From NCBI RefSeq assembly GCF_020169335.1, contig NZ_JAIEZN010000002.1:434001-498000 (forward strand): DNA of 64,000 bases, written 5' to 3'. The translations under genes and the position numbers were made by a program. Each line of letters opens with the position of its first letter. Position 1 is the first letter of the stretch. Under the pieces are notes generated by a model. The model was not told the origin of the DNA. It did no database searches and worked only from the letters and a program-made list of their open reading frames with translations. This stretch comes from Devosia aquimaris. Lineage in GTDB: Bacteria; Pseudomonadota; Alphaproteobacteria; Rhizobiales; Devosiaceae. Of this stretch, positions 44,274-53,049 are shown one piece after another.

Positions 44274-45317
44274 GTGAACGAGATCGAACTGAAACGGCGT
44301 GCGACGGTGCATGATGTGGCACGCGCAGCAGGGGTATCGCTGGCCACGGTGGACCGCGTGCTCAATGGCCGCGCCGGCGTGCGCGCGGCCACGGCCGAAA
44401 AGGTCGCCGCCGCCATTGCCGCCATTGGCTTCCAGCGCGATCTCTCGGCTTCGCTGCTGGCGCGCGGGCGCGACCTGCGGCTGACCTTCATCATCCCCGA
44501 CGGGTCCAATGAGTTCATGGCCAGCCTTGCCGATGCGGTCAGCGCCCGCGCCGACCAGGCCCTGGCCGAACGCATGCATATCCAGACCCGCCGGGTGCGG
44601 GCGCTCGACGGCGCAGCCTTGGCCGCGAGCCTTGACGCGCTCAATCCGCATGACTGCGACTGCGCCATCATCGTGGCCAGCCAGGAGCCCGCCGTTGTCG
44701 CCGCCGTCGATGCGGCCAGCCGGCGCGGCGTGGCGGTGATGACGCTGGTGTCGGACCTGCCGGGCACGCAGCGGCGGCTGTTCATCGGCATCGACAATGT
44801 CGCGGCCGGCCGTACGGCGGCCTCACTGATGGGCCGTTTCCTGCCCCAGGGTGGCAGCGTGGCGGTGATCGCCGGCTCGCTGCACCTGGCCGACCATATC
44901 GATCGCCTCGCCGGCTTCCGCGCCGCGCTGGAGGCCGAATTTGCCGACATCCCCCTGCTCGGCCCCATCGAGGGGCATGACGAGCGCAGCGAAACCCAGG
45001 CGATTGTCGGCGACCTGCTCAAGCGCCATCCGGACCTGGGTGGCATCTACAATCTGGGCGCCGGCAATGGCGGCCTGGTGGCGGCGCTCGAGGCCTCGGG
45101 GCGCGGTGGCGCCATTCGCGTCATCGCCCATGAGCTGACCGAACCGACGCGGCGCGGCCTCAGATCGGGGGCGATCGATGTCGTGCTCGACCAGAATCCG
45201 GATGGCGAAATCCGCGCCGCTCTGGCCGCCGCCAGGACCCTGGCGCTGGGCGACAATCGCACTGTTGTTGCCGACCCCATTGAAATCGGGATTTTCCTGC
45301 GCGACAATCTGCGCTAA
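44274..45317 (+). CDS. LacI family regulator, probably of xylose use
   Basis: A 347-residue repressor-type protein. The N-terminal helix-turn-helix VHDVARAAGVSLATVDRVLNGRAGVRAATAEKV is followed by a periplasmic-binding-like effector domain (LTFIIPDGSNEFMASLADAV, IGIDNVAAGRTAASLMGRFL, GIYNLGAGNGGLVAAL). The last segment DVVLDQNPDGEIRAAL is typical of the sugar-binding LacI/GalR group. GTG 44274 with GGGGA about six bases upstream is chosen; TTG 44247 is also in frame. Position between the epimerase and xylB-xylA suggests xylose as effector. Confidence 0.88.
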   Translation: MNEIELKRRATVHDVARAAGVSLATVDRVLNGRAGVRAATAEKVAAAIAAIGFQRDLSASLLARGRDLRLTFIIPDGSNEFMASLADAVSARADQALAERMHIQTRRVRALDGAALAASLDALNPHDCDCAIIVASQEPAVVAAVDAASRRGVAVMTLVSDLPGTQRRLFIGIDNVAAGRTAASLMGRFLPQGGSVAVIAGSLHLADHIDRLAGFRAALEAEFADIPLLGPIEGHDERSETQAIVGDLLKRHPDLGGIYNLGAGNGGLVAALEASGRGGAIRVIAHELTEPTRRGLRSGAIDVVLDQNPDGEIRAALAAARTLALGDNRTVVADPIEIGIFLRDNLR

Positions 45318-45374
45318 CAAGACGCCATTCACAAAACCGGCGGGACCCGAAAATCGGGTCGGGAGGACGTTCCG

Positions 45375-45413
45375 ATGTTTGACTTTCCTGCTCATGAGGT
45401 ACGTGCCTCATGA
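45375..45413 (+). CDS. 12-codon leader peptide overlapping xylB
   Basis: ATG 45375 opens a 12-residue frame, [12 protein letters not shown], ending at TGA 45411-45413, which overlaps the xylB ATG at 45410. Its Shine-Dalgarno, GGGAGG at 45361-45366 with eight bases of spacing, is the strongest in the region. A GACCCGA-AAA-TCGGGTC hairpin (45344-45360) lies just before it. CATGAGGTACGTGCCTCATG (45393-45412) can fold over the weaker GAGG and the ATG of xylB. Translation of the leader would open this second hairpin, so xylB is probably coupled to it. Whether the peptide matters is unknown. Confidence 0.5.
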   Translation: MFDFPAHEVRAS

Positions 45414-46873
45414 CCTATCTCGGCATTGATATCGGCACATCGGGCGTCAAGGCGCTGCTGATCGACGAACACGGCCGCGCCCTGGGCGAAGCCTCGGCCG
45501 CCGCCGTCGAGCCGGTGCGCCCGCACCCCGGCTGGTCCGAGCAGAACCCCGCCGACTGGTGGAAAGCGACCCTGGCGGCCATCGATGCGCTGTCCAAGTC
45601 GCACCCGACCGAACTGGCCAGCGTGCGCGGCATTGGGCTCTCGGGTCACATGCATGGCGCGACCCTCCTCGACAAGAACGACGAGGTGCTTCGCCCCTGT
45701 ATCCTCTGGAACGACGGCCGCTCGGCCGCCGAATGCCGCGAGATGGAAGCTGCCCTCCCCAGCCTGCGCGATATTGCCGGCAATATCGCCATGCCGGGCT
45801 TTACCGCGCCCAAGATCGCCTGGGTGCGCAAGCATGAGCCCGAGATCTTCGCCCGCATCGCCAAGGTGCTGCTGCCCAAGGCCTATGTGCGGCTGCTGCT
45901 GACGGGCGAACATGTCGAGGACATGTCCGACGCCGCCGGCACGCTCTGGCTCGATGTCGGCAAGCGCGACTGGTCCGACGAGCTGCTGGCCGTCACTGGC
46001 CTCGACCGCAGCCACATGCCGCGCCTCGTCGAAGGCTCGGCGCCCTCGGGCGCGCTCAAGCGCGAATTCGCCCAGCGCTGGGGCATGGACGCCAATGTGG
46101 TGGTGGCCGGCGGCGCCGGCGACAATGCTGCGGCGGCCTGTGGCATCGGCGCCATCCGGCCCGGCGAGGGGTTTGTTTCACTCGGCACCTCGGGCGTGCT
46201 GTTTGTCTCCAACGACCGCTTCCGTCCCAATACCAAGGGCGCCGTGCATGCCTTCTGCCATGCCGTGCCCGACACCTGGCACCAGATGGGCGTGATCCTC
46301 TCGGCCACCGATTCGCTGAACTGGCTGAGCCATATCACCGGCCAGAAGCCGGCGGCGCTGTCGGGCGCGGCCGAAGCCCAATTCACCGGGCCGGGCGAGG
46401 AAATCTTCCTGCCGTATCTCTCGGGCGAACGCACGCCGCACAACAATGCCGGCGCACGCGGCTCCTTCGTGGGCCTCAGCCATCTCTCCGATCCGGCCAA
46501 GCTGGCCCAGGCGGTGATGGAGGGTGTGACCTTTGCCTTCCGCGACAGCCAGCGCGTGCTCAAGGACGCCGGCACGCGCATCGATCGCCTGCTGGCAGTG
46601 GGTGGCGGCAGCAAGTCGGCACTGTGGCTCAAGATGATCGCCACCAATCTGGACATGGAAATCGCCCTGCCCGAGGACGGCGATTTCGGCGGCGCGCTGG
46701 GCGCGGCCCGGCTGGGGCTCTGCGCTGCCGAAGGCGCCGACCCCGCAAGCGTCATGACCATGCCGCCCATCGCCAAGACCATTGCGCCCGACCGTTCGCT
46801 GTCGGCCGCCTATTCCGATCAATATGCGCGCTATCGCGCGCTCTACCCTGCCATCGAGGAGGCACGTTCGTGA
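45410..46873 (+). CDS. xylB: xylulokinase
   Basis: XylB phosphorylates D-xylulose to xylulose 5-phosphate for the pentose phosphate pathway. The 487-residue FGGY-family kinase has the phosphate-1 loop [15 protein letters not shown], the substrate block [29 protein letters not shown], the catalytic-Asp segment [19 protein letters not shown] and [14 protein letters not shown] for adenosine. Its start overlaps a 12-codon leader ORF, and its stop overlaps xylA by four bases (GTGA). The start is ATG 45410; GAGG ten bases upstream is inside a hairpin. Confidence 0.95.
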   Translation: MTYLGIDIGTSGVKALLIDEHGRALGEASAAAVEPVRPHPGWSEQNPADWWKATLAAIDALSKSHPTELASVRGIGLSGHMHGATLLDKNDEVLRPCILWNDGRSAAECREMEAALPSLRDIAGNIAMPGFTAPKIAWVRKHEPEIFARIAKVLLPKAYVRLLLTGEHVEDMSDAAGTLWLDVGKRDWSDELLAVTGLDRSHMPRLVEGSAPSGALKREFAQRWGMDANVVVAGGAGDNAAAACGIGAIRPGEGFVSLGTSGVLFVSNDRFRPNTKGAVHAFCHAVPDTWHQMGVILSATDSLNWLSHITGQKPAALSGAAEAQFTGPGEEIFLPYLSGERTPHNNAGARGSFVGLSHLSDPAKLAQAVMEGVTFAFRDSQRVLKDAGTRIDRLLAVGGGSKSALWLKMIATNLDMEIALPEDGDFGGALGAARLGLCAAEGADPASVMTMPPIAKTIAPDRSLSAAYSDQYARYRALYPAIEEARS

Positions 46874-48177
46874 CTGATTTTTTCAAGGGCCTGAGCCAGG
46901 TCAAGTATGAAGGCCCGGAGAGCCGCAACCCGCTCGCCTTCCGGCACTACAACAAGGACGAGGTGATCGCCGGCAAGCGGATGGAAGACCATGTCCGCCC
47001 CGCCATCGCCTATTGGCATACCTTCGCCCAGGAAGGCGGCGACCCCTTTGGCGGCCGTACCTTTGATCGCCCCTGGTTCGACAAGGGCATGGACGGCGCC
47101 AAGCTCAAGACCGAAGTCGCCTTCGAGTTCTTTGACCTGATCGACGTGCCCTTCTTTGCCTTCCACGATGTGGACGTGGCCCCCGAGGGCGAGACCCTGG
47201 CCGAAAGCAACAAGAACCTGCGCATCATCGGCGACCTGATCGCCGCCAATATGCAGAAGAGCGGCAAGAAGCTGCTCTGGGGCACGGCGAACCTGTTCTC
47301 CAACCGCCGCTATATGGCAGGCGCCGCCACCAATCCCGATCCGGAAGTGTTCGCCTATGCCGCCGGCCAGGTGAAGGCCGTGCTGGAGCTGACCAATGAA
47401 CTGGGCGGCGAGAACTATGTGCTCTGGGGCGGCCGCGAGGGCTATGAAACGCTTCTGAACACCAAGATCGGCCAGGAACAGGACCAGATGGCCCGCTTCC
47501 TGACGCTCGTCATCGAGCATGCCGAAAAGATCGGCTTCAAGGGCCAGATCCTGATCGAACCCAAGCCGCAGGAACCGAGCAAGCACCAGTACGACTACGA
47601 CGTCGCCACGGTCTTTGGCTTCCTGCAGAAGTATGGCCTGGAAAAGAAGGTGAAGTGCAATATCGAGGTTGGTCACGCCTTCCTCGCCGGCCACTCCTTC
47701 GAGCATGAACTGGCTGTTGCGTCCTCGCTGGGCATGCTCGGCTCGGTCGACGCCAACCGTAACGACCTGCAGTCCGGCTGGGACACCGACCACTTCCCCA
47801 ACAATGCGGGCGAAATGGCGCTGGCCTTCTATTACATCATCAAGCAGGGCGGCCTGGGCAAGGGCGGCTTCAACTTCGACGCCAAGGTGCGCCGCCAGTC
47901 GCTGGACCCCGCAGACCTGCTGCACGGTCACATCCTGGGCCTCGATACCCTGGCCCGCGGCCTCAAGGGCGCTGCCGCGCTGATCGCCGACGGCGAGTTC
48001 GACAAGCTGCTCGACGAGCGCTATGCCGGCTGGAACCAGAAGGGCGCCGCCGCCATGCTCAAGGGTGAACGCTCGCTCGAGGAGATCGCTGCCTGGGTGC
48101 ATGCTGAAAACATCAACCCGCAGCCGCGCTCCGGCCGCCAGGAATATCTCGAAAACCTGGTCAACCGCTTCGTGTAA
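46870..48177 (+). CDS. xylA: xylose isomerase
   Basis: XylA interconverts D-xylose and D-xylulose. The 435-residue length fits class II enzymes. Features are [15 protein letters not shown] (catalytic His and Asp), [10 protein letters not shown]-like [29 protein letters not shown] (metal Glu and Lys), [19 protein letters not shown] and [17 protein letters not shown]. The start codon is GTG 46870, overlapping the xylB stop by four bases. A GC-rich hairpin without a T-run follows the stop. Confidence 0.96.
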   Translation: MTDFFKGLSQVKYEGPESRNPLAFRHYNKDEVIAGKRMEDHVRPAIAYWHTFAQEGGDPFGGRTFDRPWFDKGMDGAKLKTEVAFEFFDLIDVPFFAFHDVDVAPEGETLAESNKNLRIIGDLIAANMQKSGKKLLWGTANLFSNRRYMAGAATNPDPEVFAYAAGQVKAVLELTNELGGENYVLWGGREGYETLLNTKIGQEQDQMARFLTLVIEHAEKIGFKGQILIEPKPQEPSKHQYDYDVATVFGFLQKYGLEKKVKCNIEVGHAFLAGHSFEHELAVASSLGMLGSVDANRNDLQSGWDTDHFPNNAGEMALAFYYIIKQGGLGKGGFNFDAKVRRQSLDPADLLHGHILGLDTLARGLKGAAALIADGEFDKLLDERYAGWNQKGAAAMLKGERSLEEIAAWVHAENINPQPRSGRQEYLENLVNRFV

Positions 48178-48187
48178 GACCGGCCCC

Positions 48188-48217
48188 GTGGGCGGGGCAT
48201 GATTGTGCCCCGCCCAC
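48188..48217 (+). terminator. GC hairpin after xylA
   Basis: GTGGGCGGGGC and GCCCCGCCCAC pair perfectly over 11 bases around loop ATGATTGT, 11 bases past the xylA stop. There is no T-run, so termination may be partial or the hairpin may protect the 3' end. Confidence 0.55.
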
Positions 48218-48222
48218 TGACC

Positions 48223-48306
48223 GTCACCCTCGGGCTCGACCCGAGGGCTCTTTACTTGGCCGGGCCCCCGCAAGTGCAGTCCCCTCGGGTCAGGCCCGAG
48301 GGTGAC
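48223..48306 (+). repeat. GTCACCCTCGGGC palindromic repeat
   Basis: Left arm GTCACCCTCGGGCTCGACCC-GAGGG and right arm CCCTCGGGTCAGGCCCGAGG-GTGAC are each palindromic and also complementary to each other end to end. It differs from the other two repeat families in the window and lies between xylA and the GH43 gene. Confidence 0.65.
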
Positions 48307-48352
48307 GCGCGGTGGTTGTGGCTATCGTGAGCGCGCCCAGAGGAAAGCCACC

Positions 48353-49978
48353 ATGTCCCAGATTACCAATCCCATCCTGCCCGGCTTCAACCCCGACCCT
48401 TCGATCCTGCGGGTGGGCGAGGACTATTACATCGCCACCTCGACCTTCGAATGGTTCCCCGGCGTGCAGATCCATCACTCCAAGGACCTTGCCAACTGGA
48501 CGCTGCTGACCCGGCCGCTGACGCGCCAGAGCCAGCTCGACATGCGCGGCGATCCCGATAGCTGCGGCGTCTGGGCGCCCTGCCTCAGCCACGACGGCGA
48601 AAAATTCTGGCTGGTCTATACCGACGTCAAGCGCAAGGACGGCTCGTTCAAGGACGCGCATAATTACATCGTCTGGGCCGACACCATCGAAGGGCCCTGG
48701 AGCGATCCGATCTACATGAATTCCTCGGGCTTTGATCCGAGCCTGTTCCACGATGACGATGGCCGCAAATGGTTCGTCAACATGCTGTGGGACCATCGCC
48801 GCCGGCCCCTGCTGTTTGCCGGTATCGCGCTGCAGGAATTCGACCCCAAGGCCGGCAAGCTCGTCGGGCCGATCAAGAACATCTATCAGGGCACCGACCT
48901 CAAGCTGGTCGAGGGCCCCCATCTCTACAAGCGCAAGGGCAAGGACGGCACGCCCTGGTATTATCTGCTGACCGCAGAAGGCGGCACGGCCTATGACCAT
49001 GCCTGCACCTTCGCGCGCTCGCGTAATATCGATGGCCCCTACGAGACCCATCCCGAGAAGTATATCCTGACCTCCAAGGACGCCCCGCTTGCGCCGCTGC
49101 AGCGCGCCGGCCATGGCGATTTGGTGGAAACGCCCGATGGCAAGACCTTCCTCGTGCATCTCACCGGTCGCCCGACCACCCAGGAGCGCCGCTGCGTGCT
49201 GGGCCGCGAGACGGCCATCCAGGAAGCCTATTGGGGCGATGACGACTGGATTCACGTGAAACACGGCCCCGTGCCGTCCCTGCATGTCGAGGTGCCCGGC
49301 ACGCGCGACGACGCGCCCTATTGGGCCGAGCAGCGCTATAGTTTCGACAAGGGCCTGCCGCTGGACTTCCAGTGGCTGCGCACGCCCGAGACCGAGCGGA
49401 TCTTCCAAGTTGCGGACAACAAACTCCGCCTGTTCGGCCGTGAATCCCCCGGCTCCTGGTTCGAGCAGGCGCTGGTCGCCCGCCGGCAGCAACACTTCTC
49501 CTATGATGCCGAAACCACGGTGGATTTTGCCCCCACCGATGAACGCACCATGGCGGGGCTGACGGCCTATTACAGCCGCTACAACTTTTTCTATCTGGCA
49601 GTGACGGCCCATTCGGACGGCAAGCGCGAACTGCTGATCATGAGCTCGGAAATGAGCTGGCCGGATGGCCACCTCACCTTCCCGGCCGCCCCGGTGTCCA
49701 TCCCCCAGACCGGCAAGATCCGCCTGGCGCTGAGCATCCGCGGCCGCGCGCTGCAGTTCTTCTATGGGCTGGAGGGGGGCGAGCTCACCCCCATCGGCCC
49801 GGTGCTCGACGCGTCGCTGCTCTCGGATGAATGCGGCGGCCACCAGGCCCATGGCAGCTTCACCGGCGCCTTCGTCGGCGTCGCGGCCCATGACCTCAAC
49901 GGCACGGCCAGCCCGGCGGACTTTGACTATTTCGTCTACCGCCCGGTGCGCCACGAGAGTGACCGCTACGAGGTCTAG
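48353..49978 (+). CDS. xynB: GH43 beta-xylosidase
   Basis: A 541-residue glycoside hydrolase family 43 enzyme releasing xylose (or arabinose) from oligosaccharides. The five-bladed propeller has catalytic base D15 in LPGFNPDPSILRVGEDYYIATSTFEW (in parts), the pKa-tuning Asp in GFDPSLFHDDDGRKW and the acid Glu in LVEGPHLYKR. A C-terminal beta-sandwich (FSYDAETTVDFAP, HGSFTGAFVGVAAHDLNG) is typical of the xylan 1,4-beta-xylosidase group. No signal peptide is seen, so it acts on imported oligomers. A parS-like site lies inside it. Confidence 0.92.
   Translation: MSQITNPILPGFNPDPSILRVGEDYYIATSTFEWFPGVQIHHSKDLANWTLLTRPLTRQSQLDMRGDPDSCGVWAPCLSHDGEKFWLVYTDVKRKDGSFKDAHNYIVWADTIEGPWSDPIYMNSSGFDPSLFHDDDGRKWFVNMLWDHRRRPLLFAGIALQEFDPKAGKLVGPIKNIYQGTDLKLVEGPHLYKRKGKDGTPWYYLLTAEGGTAYDHACTFARSRNIDGPYETHPEKYILTSKDAPLAPLQRAGHGDLVETPDGKTFLVHLTGRPTTQERRCVLGRETAIQEAYWGDDDWIHVKHGPVPSLHVEVPGTRDDAPYWAEQRYSFDKGLPLDFQWLRTPETERIFQVADNKLRLFGRESPGSWFEQALVARRQQHFSYDAETTVDFAPTDERTMAGLTAYYSRYNFFYLAVTAHSDGKRELLIMSSEMSWPDGHLTFPAAPVSIPQTGKIRLALSIRGRALQFFYGLEGGELTPIGPVLDASLLSDECGGHQAHGSFTGAFVGVAAHDLNGTASPADFDYFVYRPVRHESDRYEV
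49248..49263 (+). promoter_or_regulatory. parS-like palindrome (site 7 of 7), inside xynB
   Basis: GGATTCACGTGAAACA within the xynB coding sequence (residues WIHVKH). The right half GTGAAACA is a perfect canonical parS half. Confidence 0.5.
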
Positions 49979-50418
49979 GGGCCCGGCTGGGGTGCTGGAT
50001 TGCCCGGACGAGCCGGGCAATGACGGGGACATGGGGCTGGGGGAGAGGGAGAGCACTTGCCACCTCATCTCGCCAGACGCCCCCACCTAGCCTCCCCCTG
50101 AAGGGGGAGGAATCCGCCCGGGGGGTGGGGCGAGATCGAGGAAATCCACAGCGTGACCCCTCCCCCTTCAGGGGGGGCGGGGGATGTCAGAGCCCTGATG
50201 GGAGGCTAGCGCCCCACTTTGAACCCTCGACAACCACCAGCGTCATCACCCGGCTTGTCCGGGTGATCCATGGACGGCCCGTGAACCTGGTGCTGGATTG
50301 CCCGGACGAGCCGGGCAATGACGCGGCGAGGGGGGGGCTAGCCTAAGCGCCTGACCCGCAACGCTTCCTGCTTAAAACAGGACAAAAACACTCTTGTTTT
50401 CTTCGGCCTGCTGCGGCA
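49979..50418 (+). repeat. intergenic cluster of three palindromic repeats
   Basis: 440 bases without a gene. In order: a lone arm ATTGCCCGGACGAGCCGGGC (49999); a nested palindrome with outer arms ATCTCGCC/GGCGAGAT and inner CCCCCTGAAGGGGG, followed by CCCCTCCCCCTTCAGGGG (50065-50190); and a full paired-hairpin unit from 50221 to 50322 (TCATCACCCGG-CTTGT-CCGGGTGAT, then ATTGCCCGGACGAGCCGGGC). The last 75 bases before the MFS gene are more AT-rich (AAAACAGGACAAAAACACTC) and should hold its promoter. Confidence 0.72.
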
Positions 50419-51684
50419 GTGCTGCGCGGTCTGTTGTCCTGTTCGGATTCCCGCGTGCCGGTTCATCCCTTTCTGCTGCTGTCCAACCAGCTGGTCTTTA
50501 ATCTCGGCTTTTACATGGTGGTGCCGTTTCTGGCGGCCTATCTGCGCGATGACCTGCTTCTGGCCGGTGCCAGCATCGGCCTGGTGCTGGGGCTGCGCAC
50601 CTTTTGCCAGCAGGGGCTTTTCGTCTTCGGCGGCGCCCTCTCCGATCTTCTGGGCACGCGACGGCTGATCCTCCTGGGCTGTGTCGTCCGCGTGCTGGGC
50701 TATCTCTGCCTGGGTCTGGGCGGCAGCCTGGGCATGGTTGTCTTGGGCGCCTGCCTCACCGGCGTCGGCGGCGCGCTGTTCTCGCCGGCGATTTCAACGC
50801 TCGTGGCACAGCTTGGCGCGGCGAGCGAAGCCAGGGGCAAGCGCACGCGGGCGCAGTATTTTGCCCTCCTTGCCGTCTGGGGCGAAAGCGGCGCCGTGCT
50901 GGGGCCGCTGCTGGGCGCGCTGCTGATCGGCATCGGCTTTCAGGCCATCGCGCTGATCGGCGCGGCGGTGTTTGTCGTTGCCGGGCTGATCCTTGCCCGC
51001 TTCCTGCCGCAGGATGCGCCGGCGCCCTCCCCCACGCCGCGCGGGCTCGACTGGGGCACCATCTTCACCGACCGGCTGTTCCTCGCCTTTGTCACGGCGC
51101 ATGCCGCGTTTCTCTTCAGCTACAACCAGCTCTATCTGGCCCTGCCGGTCGAGATCAGCCGCACCGGCGGCAGCGACCATGACCTGGCGCCCATGTTCAT
51201 GATTGCCTCGCTGCTGGTCATCACCCTGCAATTGCCGATCGCCCGGCTGGCGCGCGCCATGGGCTATCATCGCAGCCTGCCGCTGGGCTTTGCGCTGATG
51301 GCGCTGGGCTTTGCCGCCGTGGCGCTCAGCGCCCCCCAAGAAGCGGCGCCCGGGCTCATGCGCCTCGCGCCGGCGGTGACGCTGGTGGTGCTGCTGACGC
51401 TGGGCCACTGCATCGTCCGCCCCATCGGCATGGATCTGGTGCCCCACTTCGCCCAGGGGCGGGCGCTGGGGGTCTATTATGGGGCGCTCGCGTCCTCGGG
51501 TGGCATCGCCGTTCTTGTGGGCAATGTGGCGCTGGGTGGCCTGCTCGACCGCGCCCTGGTCCCCGGGGTCGACGCGGCCCTGCCCTGGTTCGTGCTGGCC
51601 GCCGTGCCCGCCGCCAGCGCCCTGGCCATGCTGCTGATTCTGCAGCGCCTGTCCCGCCGCGTCGACGCACCACAGCCCGCTTGA
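50419..51684 (+). CDS. MFS transporter beside a siderophore-type binding protein
   Basis: A major-facilitator protein of about 421 residues with 12 predicted helices. The helix 2-3 loop GGALSDLLGTRRLILLGC is MFS motif A, and RAQYFALLAVWGESGAVLGPLLG resembles motif C of drug exporters (MdtH-like). The GTG at 50419 is the longest start; GTG 50455 (VPVHPFLLLSNQLVF) fits family N-termini better, and neither has a clear Shine-Dalgarno. The promoter of the downstream binding-protein gene overlaps the stop. Export of a siderophore or drug is inference from the neighbour. Confidence 0.82.
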   Translation: MLRGLLSCSDSRVPVHPFLLLSNQLVFNLGFYMVVPFLAAYLRDDLLLAGASIGLVLGLRTFCQQGLFVFGGALSDLLGTRRLILLGCVVRVLGYLCLGLGGSLGMVVLGACLTGVGGALFSPAISTLVAQLGAASEARGKRTRAQYFALLAVWGESGAVLGPLLGALLIGIGFQAIALIGAAVFVVAGLILARFLPQDAPAPSPTPRGLDWGTIFTDRLFLAFVTAHAAFLFSYNQLYLALPVEISRTGGSDHDLAPMFMIASLLVITLQLPIARLARAMGYHRSLPLGFALMALGFAAVALSAPQEAAPGLMRLAPAVTLVVLLTLGHCIVRPIGMDLVPHFAQGRALGVYYGALASSGGIAVLVGNVALGGLLDRALVPGVDAALPWFVLAAVPAASALAMLLILQRLSRRVDAPQPA

Positions 51685-51725
51685 CAGGCCCAAGGCTGGC
51701 ACCATAAATGCTGAGTATTATACTC
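51681..51725 (+). promoter_or_regulatory. promoter with operator-like palindrome before the binding-protein gene
   Basis: TTGACA (51681-51686) and ATAAAT (51704-51709) are 17 bases apart. GAGTATTATACTC (51713-51725) is a perfect 6+1+6 inverted repeat over the expected start site. Its flank TGA-N9-TCC is one base from the RirA iron box TGA-N9-TCA. Confidence 0.6.
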
Positions 51726-51741
51726 CACTTATAGGAATGCC

Positions 51742-52659
51742 ATGTCTTTTCATCATGTCCTGCGGGCTGGCCTGCTGACGCTTGCCCTCGCCCTGAGTGC
51801 TCCCGCCCAGGCGCGCGACATTACCCATGCCATGGGCACCACGACGGTGCCGGACCATCCGCTGCGCGTGGTGACACTGACCAATGAAGCGACCGAAGAC
51901 ATGGTGGCGCTGGGCATCATTCCGGTGGGCGCCGCCCGCTCGGCCAATTCCGATCCCTGGTATGATTATCTCCAGACCGACCTTGCCGACACCGTCGTGG
52001 TGGGCGAGGAACTGGCGCCCGATCTCGAGGCGATTGCCGTGCTGCAGCCCGACCTGATCCTGGGCAACAAGCGCCGCCACGAAAAGATCTATGACCAGCT
52101 CGCCGCCATCGCCCCGACCGTCATGGCCGACACCATCCAGGGCACCTGGAAGCAGAACATGGCGCTCTATGCCGATGCGGCCGGGGACGCCGACAAGGGC
52201 CAGGCCCTGCTCGATGCCTATGCTTCCCGCGTCGCCACCATCCAGACCGGCCTGGGCGAGCATGCCCATGACGTGATTTCGGTGATCCGTTTCCTCGCCG
52301 GGCAGAGCTACGCCTACTATCCCGCCAGCTTCTCGGGCGCCATTCTCGCCGACATCGGCTTTGGCCGCCCCGAGGCGCAGCAGGCCGAGGGCCTGGCCGG
52401 GCTGATCACCAAGGAGCGCATCGGCGAACTGGCGGCCGACCATATCCTGCACTTCACCTATGAAACCGGTGACGGCCAGGCCGACAGCGAGGCCCAGTCC
52501 TGGCAGGCCGAGCCGCTGTGGCAGAATCTCGAGGCTGCCAAGGCCGGCCATGTCCATGCCGTGTCCGATGCCGTCTGGGCCACCGCCGGCGGCATCATGG
52601 CCGCCAACCTTGCCCTGGACGATATCGAAAAGATCTATGGCCTGCCCGCATCGCGTTAA
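51742..52659 (+). CDS. iron-siderophore ABC transporter substrate-binding protein
   Basis: A 305-residue periplasmic protein of the FecB/FepB class. The Sec signal peptide covers residues 1-24 (LLTLALALSAPAQA). The mature part has VVTLTNEATEDMVALGIIPVGA, the LEAIAVLQPDLILGNKRRHEKIYDQLAAIAPTV block and a long connecting helix, as in helical-backbone metal-binding proteins. No permease or ATPase gene is adjacent, so it is an orphan binding protein unless its partners lie elsewhere. The promoter and a palindrome directly upstream suggest iron control. Confidence 0.87.
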   Translation: MSFHHVLRAGLLTLALALSAPAQARDITHAMGTTTVPDHPLRVVTLTNEATEDMVALGIIPVGAARSANSDPWYDYLQTDLADTVVVGEELAPDLEAIAVLQPDLILGNKRRHEKIYDQLAAIAPTVMADTIQGTWKQNMALYADAAGDADKGQALLDAYASRVATIQTGLGEHAHDVISVIRFLAGQSYAYYPASFSGAILADIGFGRPEAQQAEGLAGLITKERIGELAADHILHFTYETGDGQADSEAQSWQAEPLWQNLEAAKAGHVHAVSDAVWATAGGIMAANLALDDIEKIYGLPASR

Positions 52660-53049
52660 TTGGGGTGGCCCTCACCTGGCCTCCCCATCAGGGGAGGCCG
52701 GGTGGGGTGTGAGCGCCCGGACAGAAGGCCCGCGCGCCCGTCTGTGAACCCTCGACAACCACCGGCGTCATCACCCGGCGTGTCCGGGTGATCCATGGGT
52801 GACCCGGCGTCCAGGTCTGGATTGCCCGGACGAGCCGGGCAATGACGAGGTTGGATGGAAAAGGCGCTGCACGAGCGCGAAGGCTCCAAGCGCCAGGCGT
52901 GACCCACCTAGATTCCTTCACAACCACCGGCCTCATCACCCGGCGCTGTTGCGCCCACCTAAAGCCGAGCAAATCTGTCCTGCGCCCGGTTGGCTTATCG
53001 GTCACAAACGCCTAAGTTCGCGCCTTGTTTGCCCGAACCGCCCGAGCCC
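52660..53049 (+). repeat. intergenic region with paired-hairpin repeat and a partial copy
   Basis: 390 bases without a gene. A full paired-hairpin unit lies at 52747-52849 (CCTCGACAACCACCGGCGTC, TCACCCGGCGTGTCCGGGTGA, then ATTGCCCGGACGAGCCGGGC). A truncated third start, CACAACCACCGGCCTCATCA-CCCGG, follows at 52919-52943. A CCTCCCCATCAGGGGAGG hairpin lies at 52680-52697. The mutS promoter should be in the last 100 bases; none is clear. Confidence 0.7.

Noticed and set aside
49999-50024. ATTGCCCGG hairpin as a terminator of xynB
   Set aside because: No T-run on either strand, and the same arm recurs at unrelated places, so it is better treated as a repeat.
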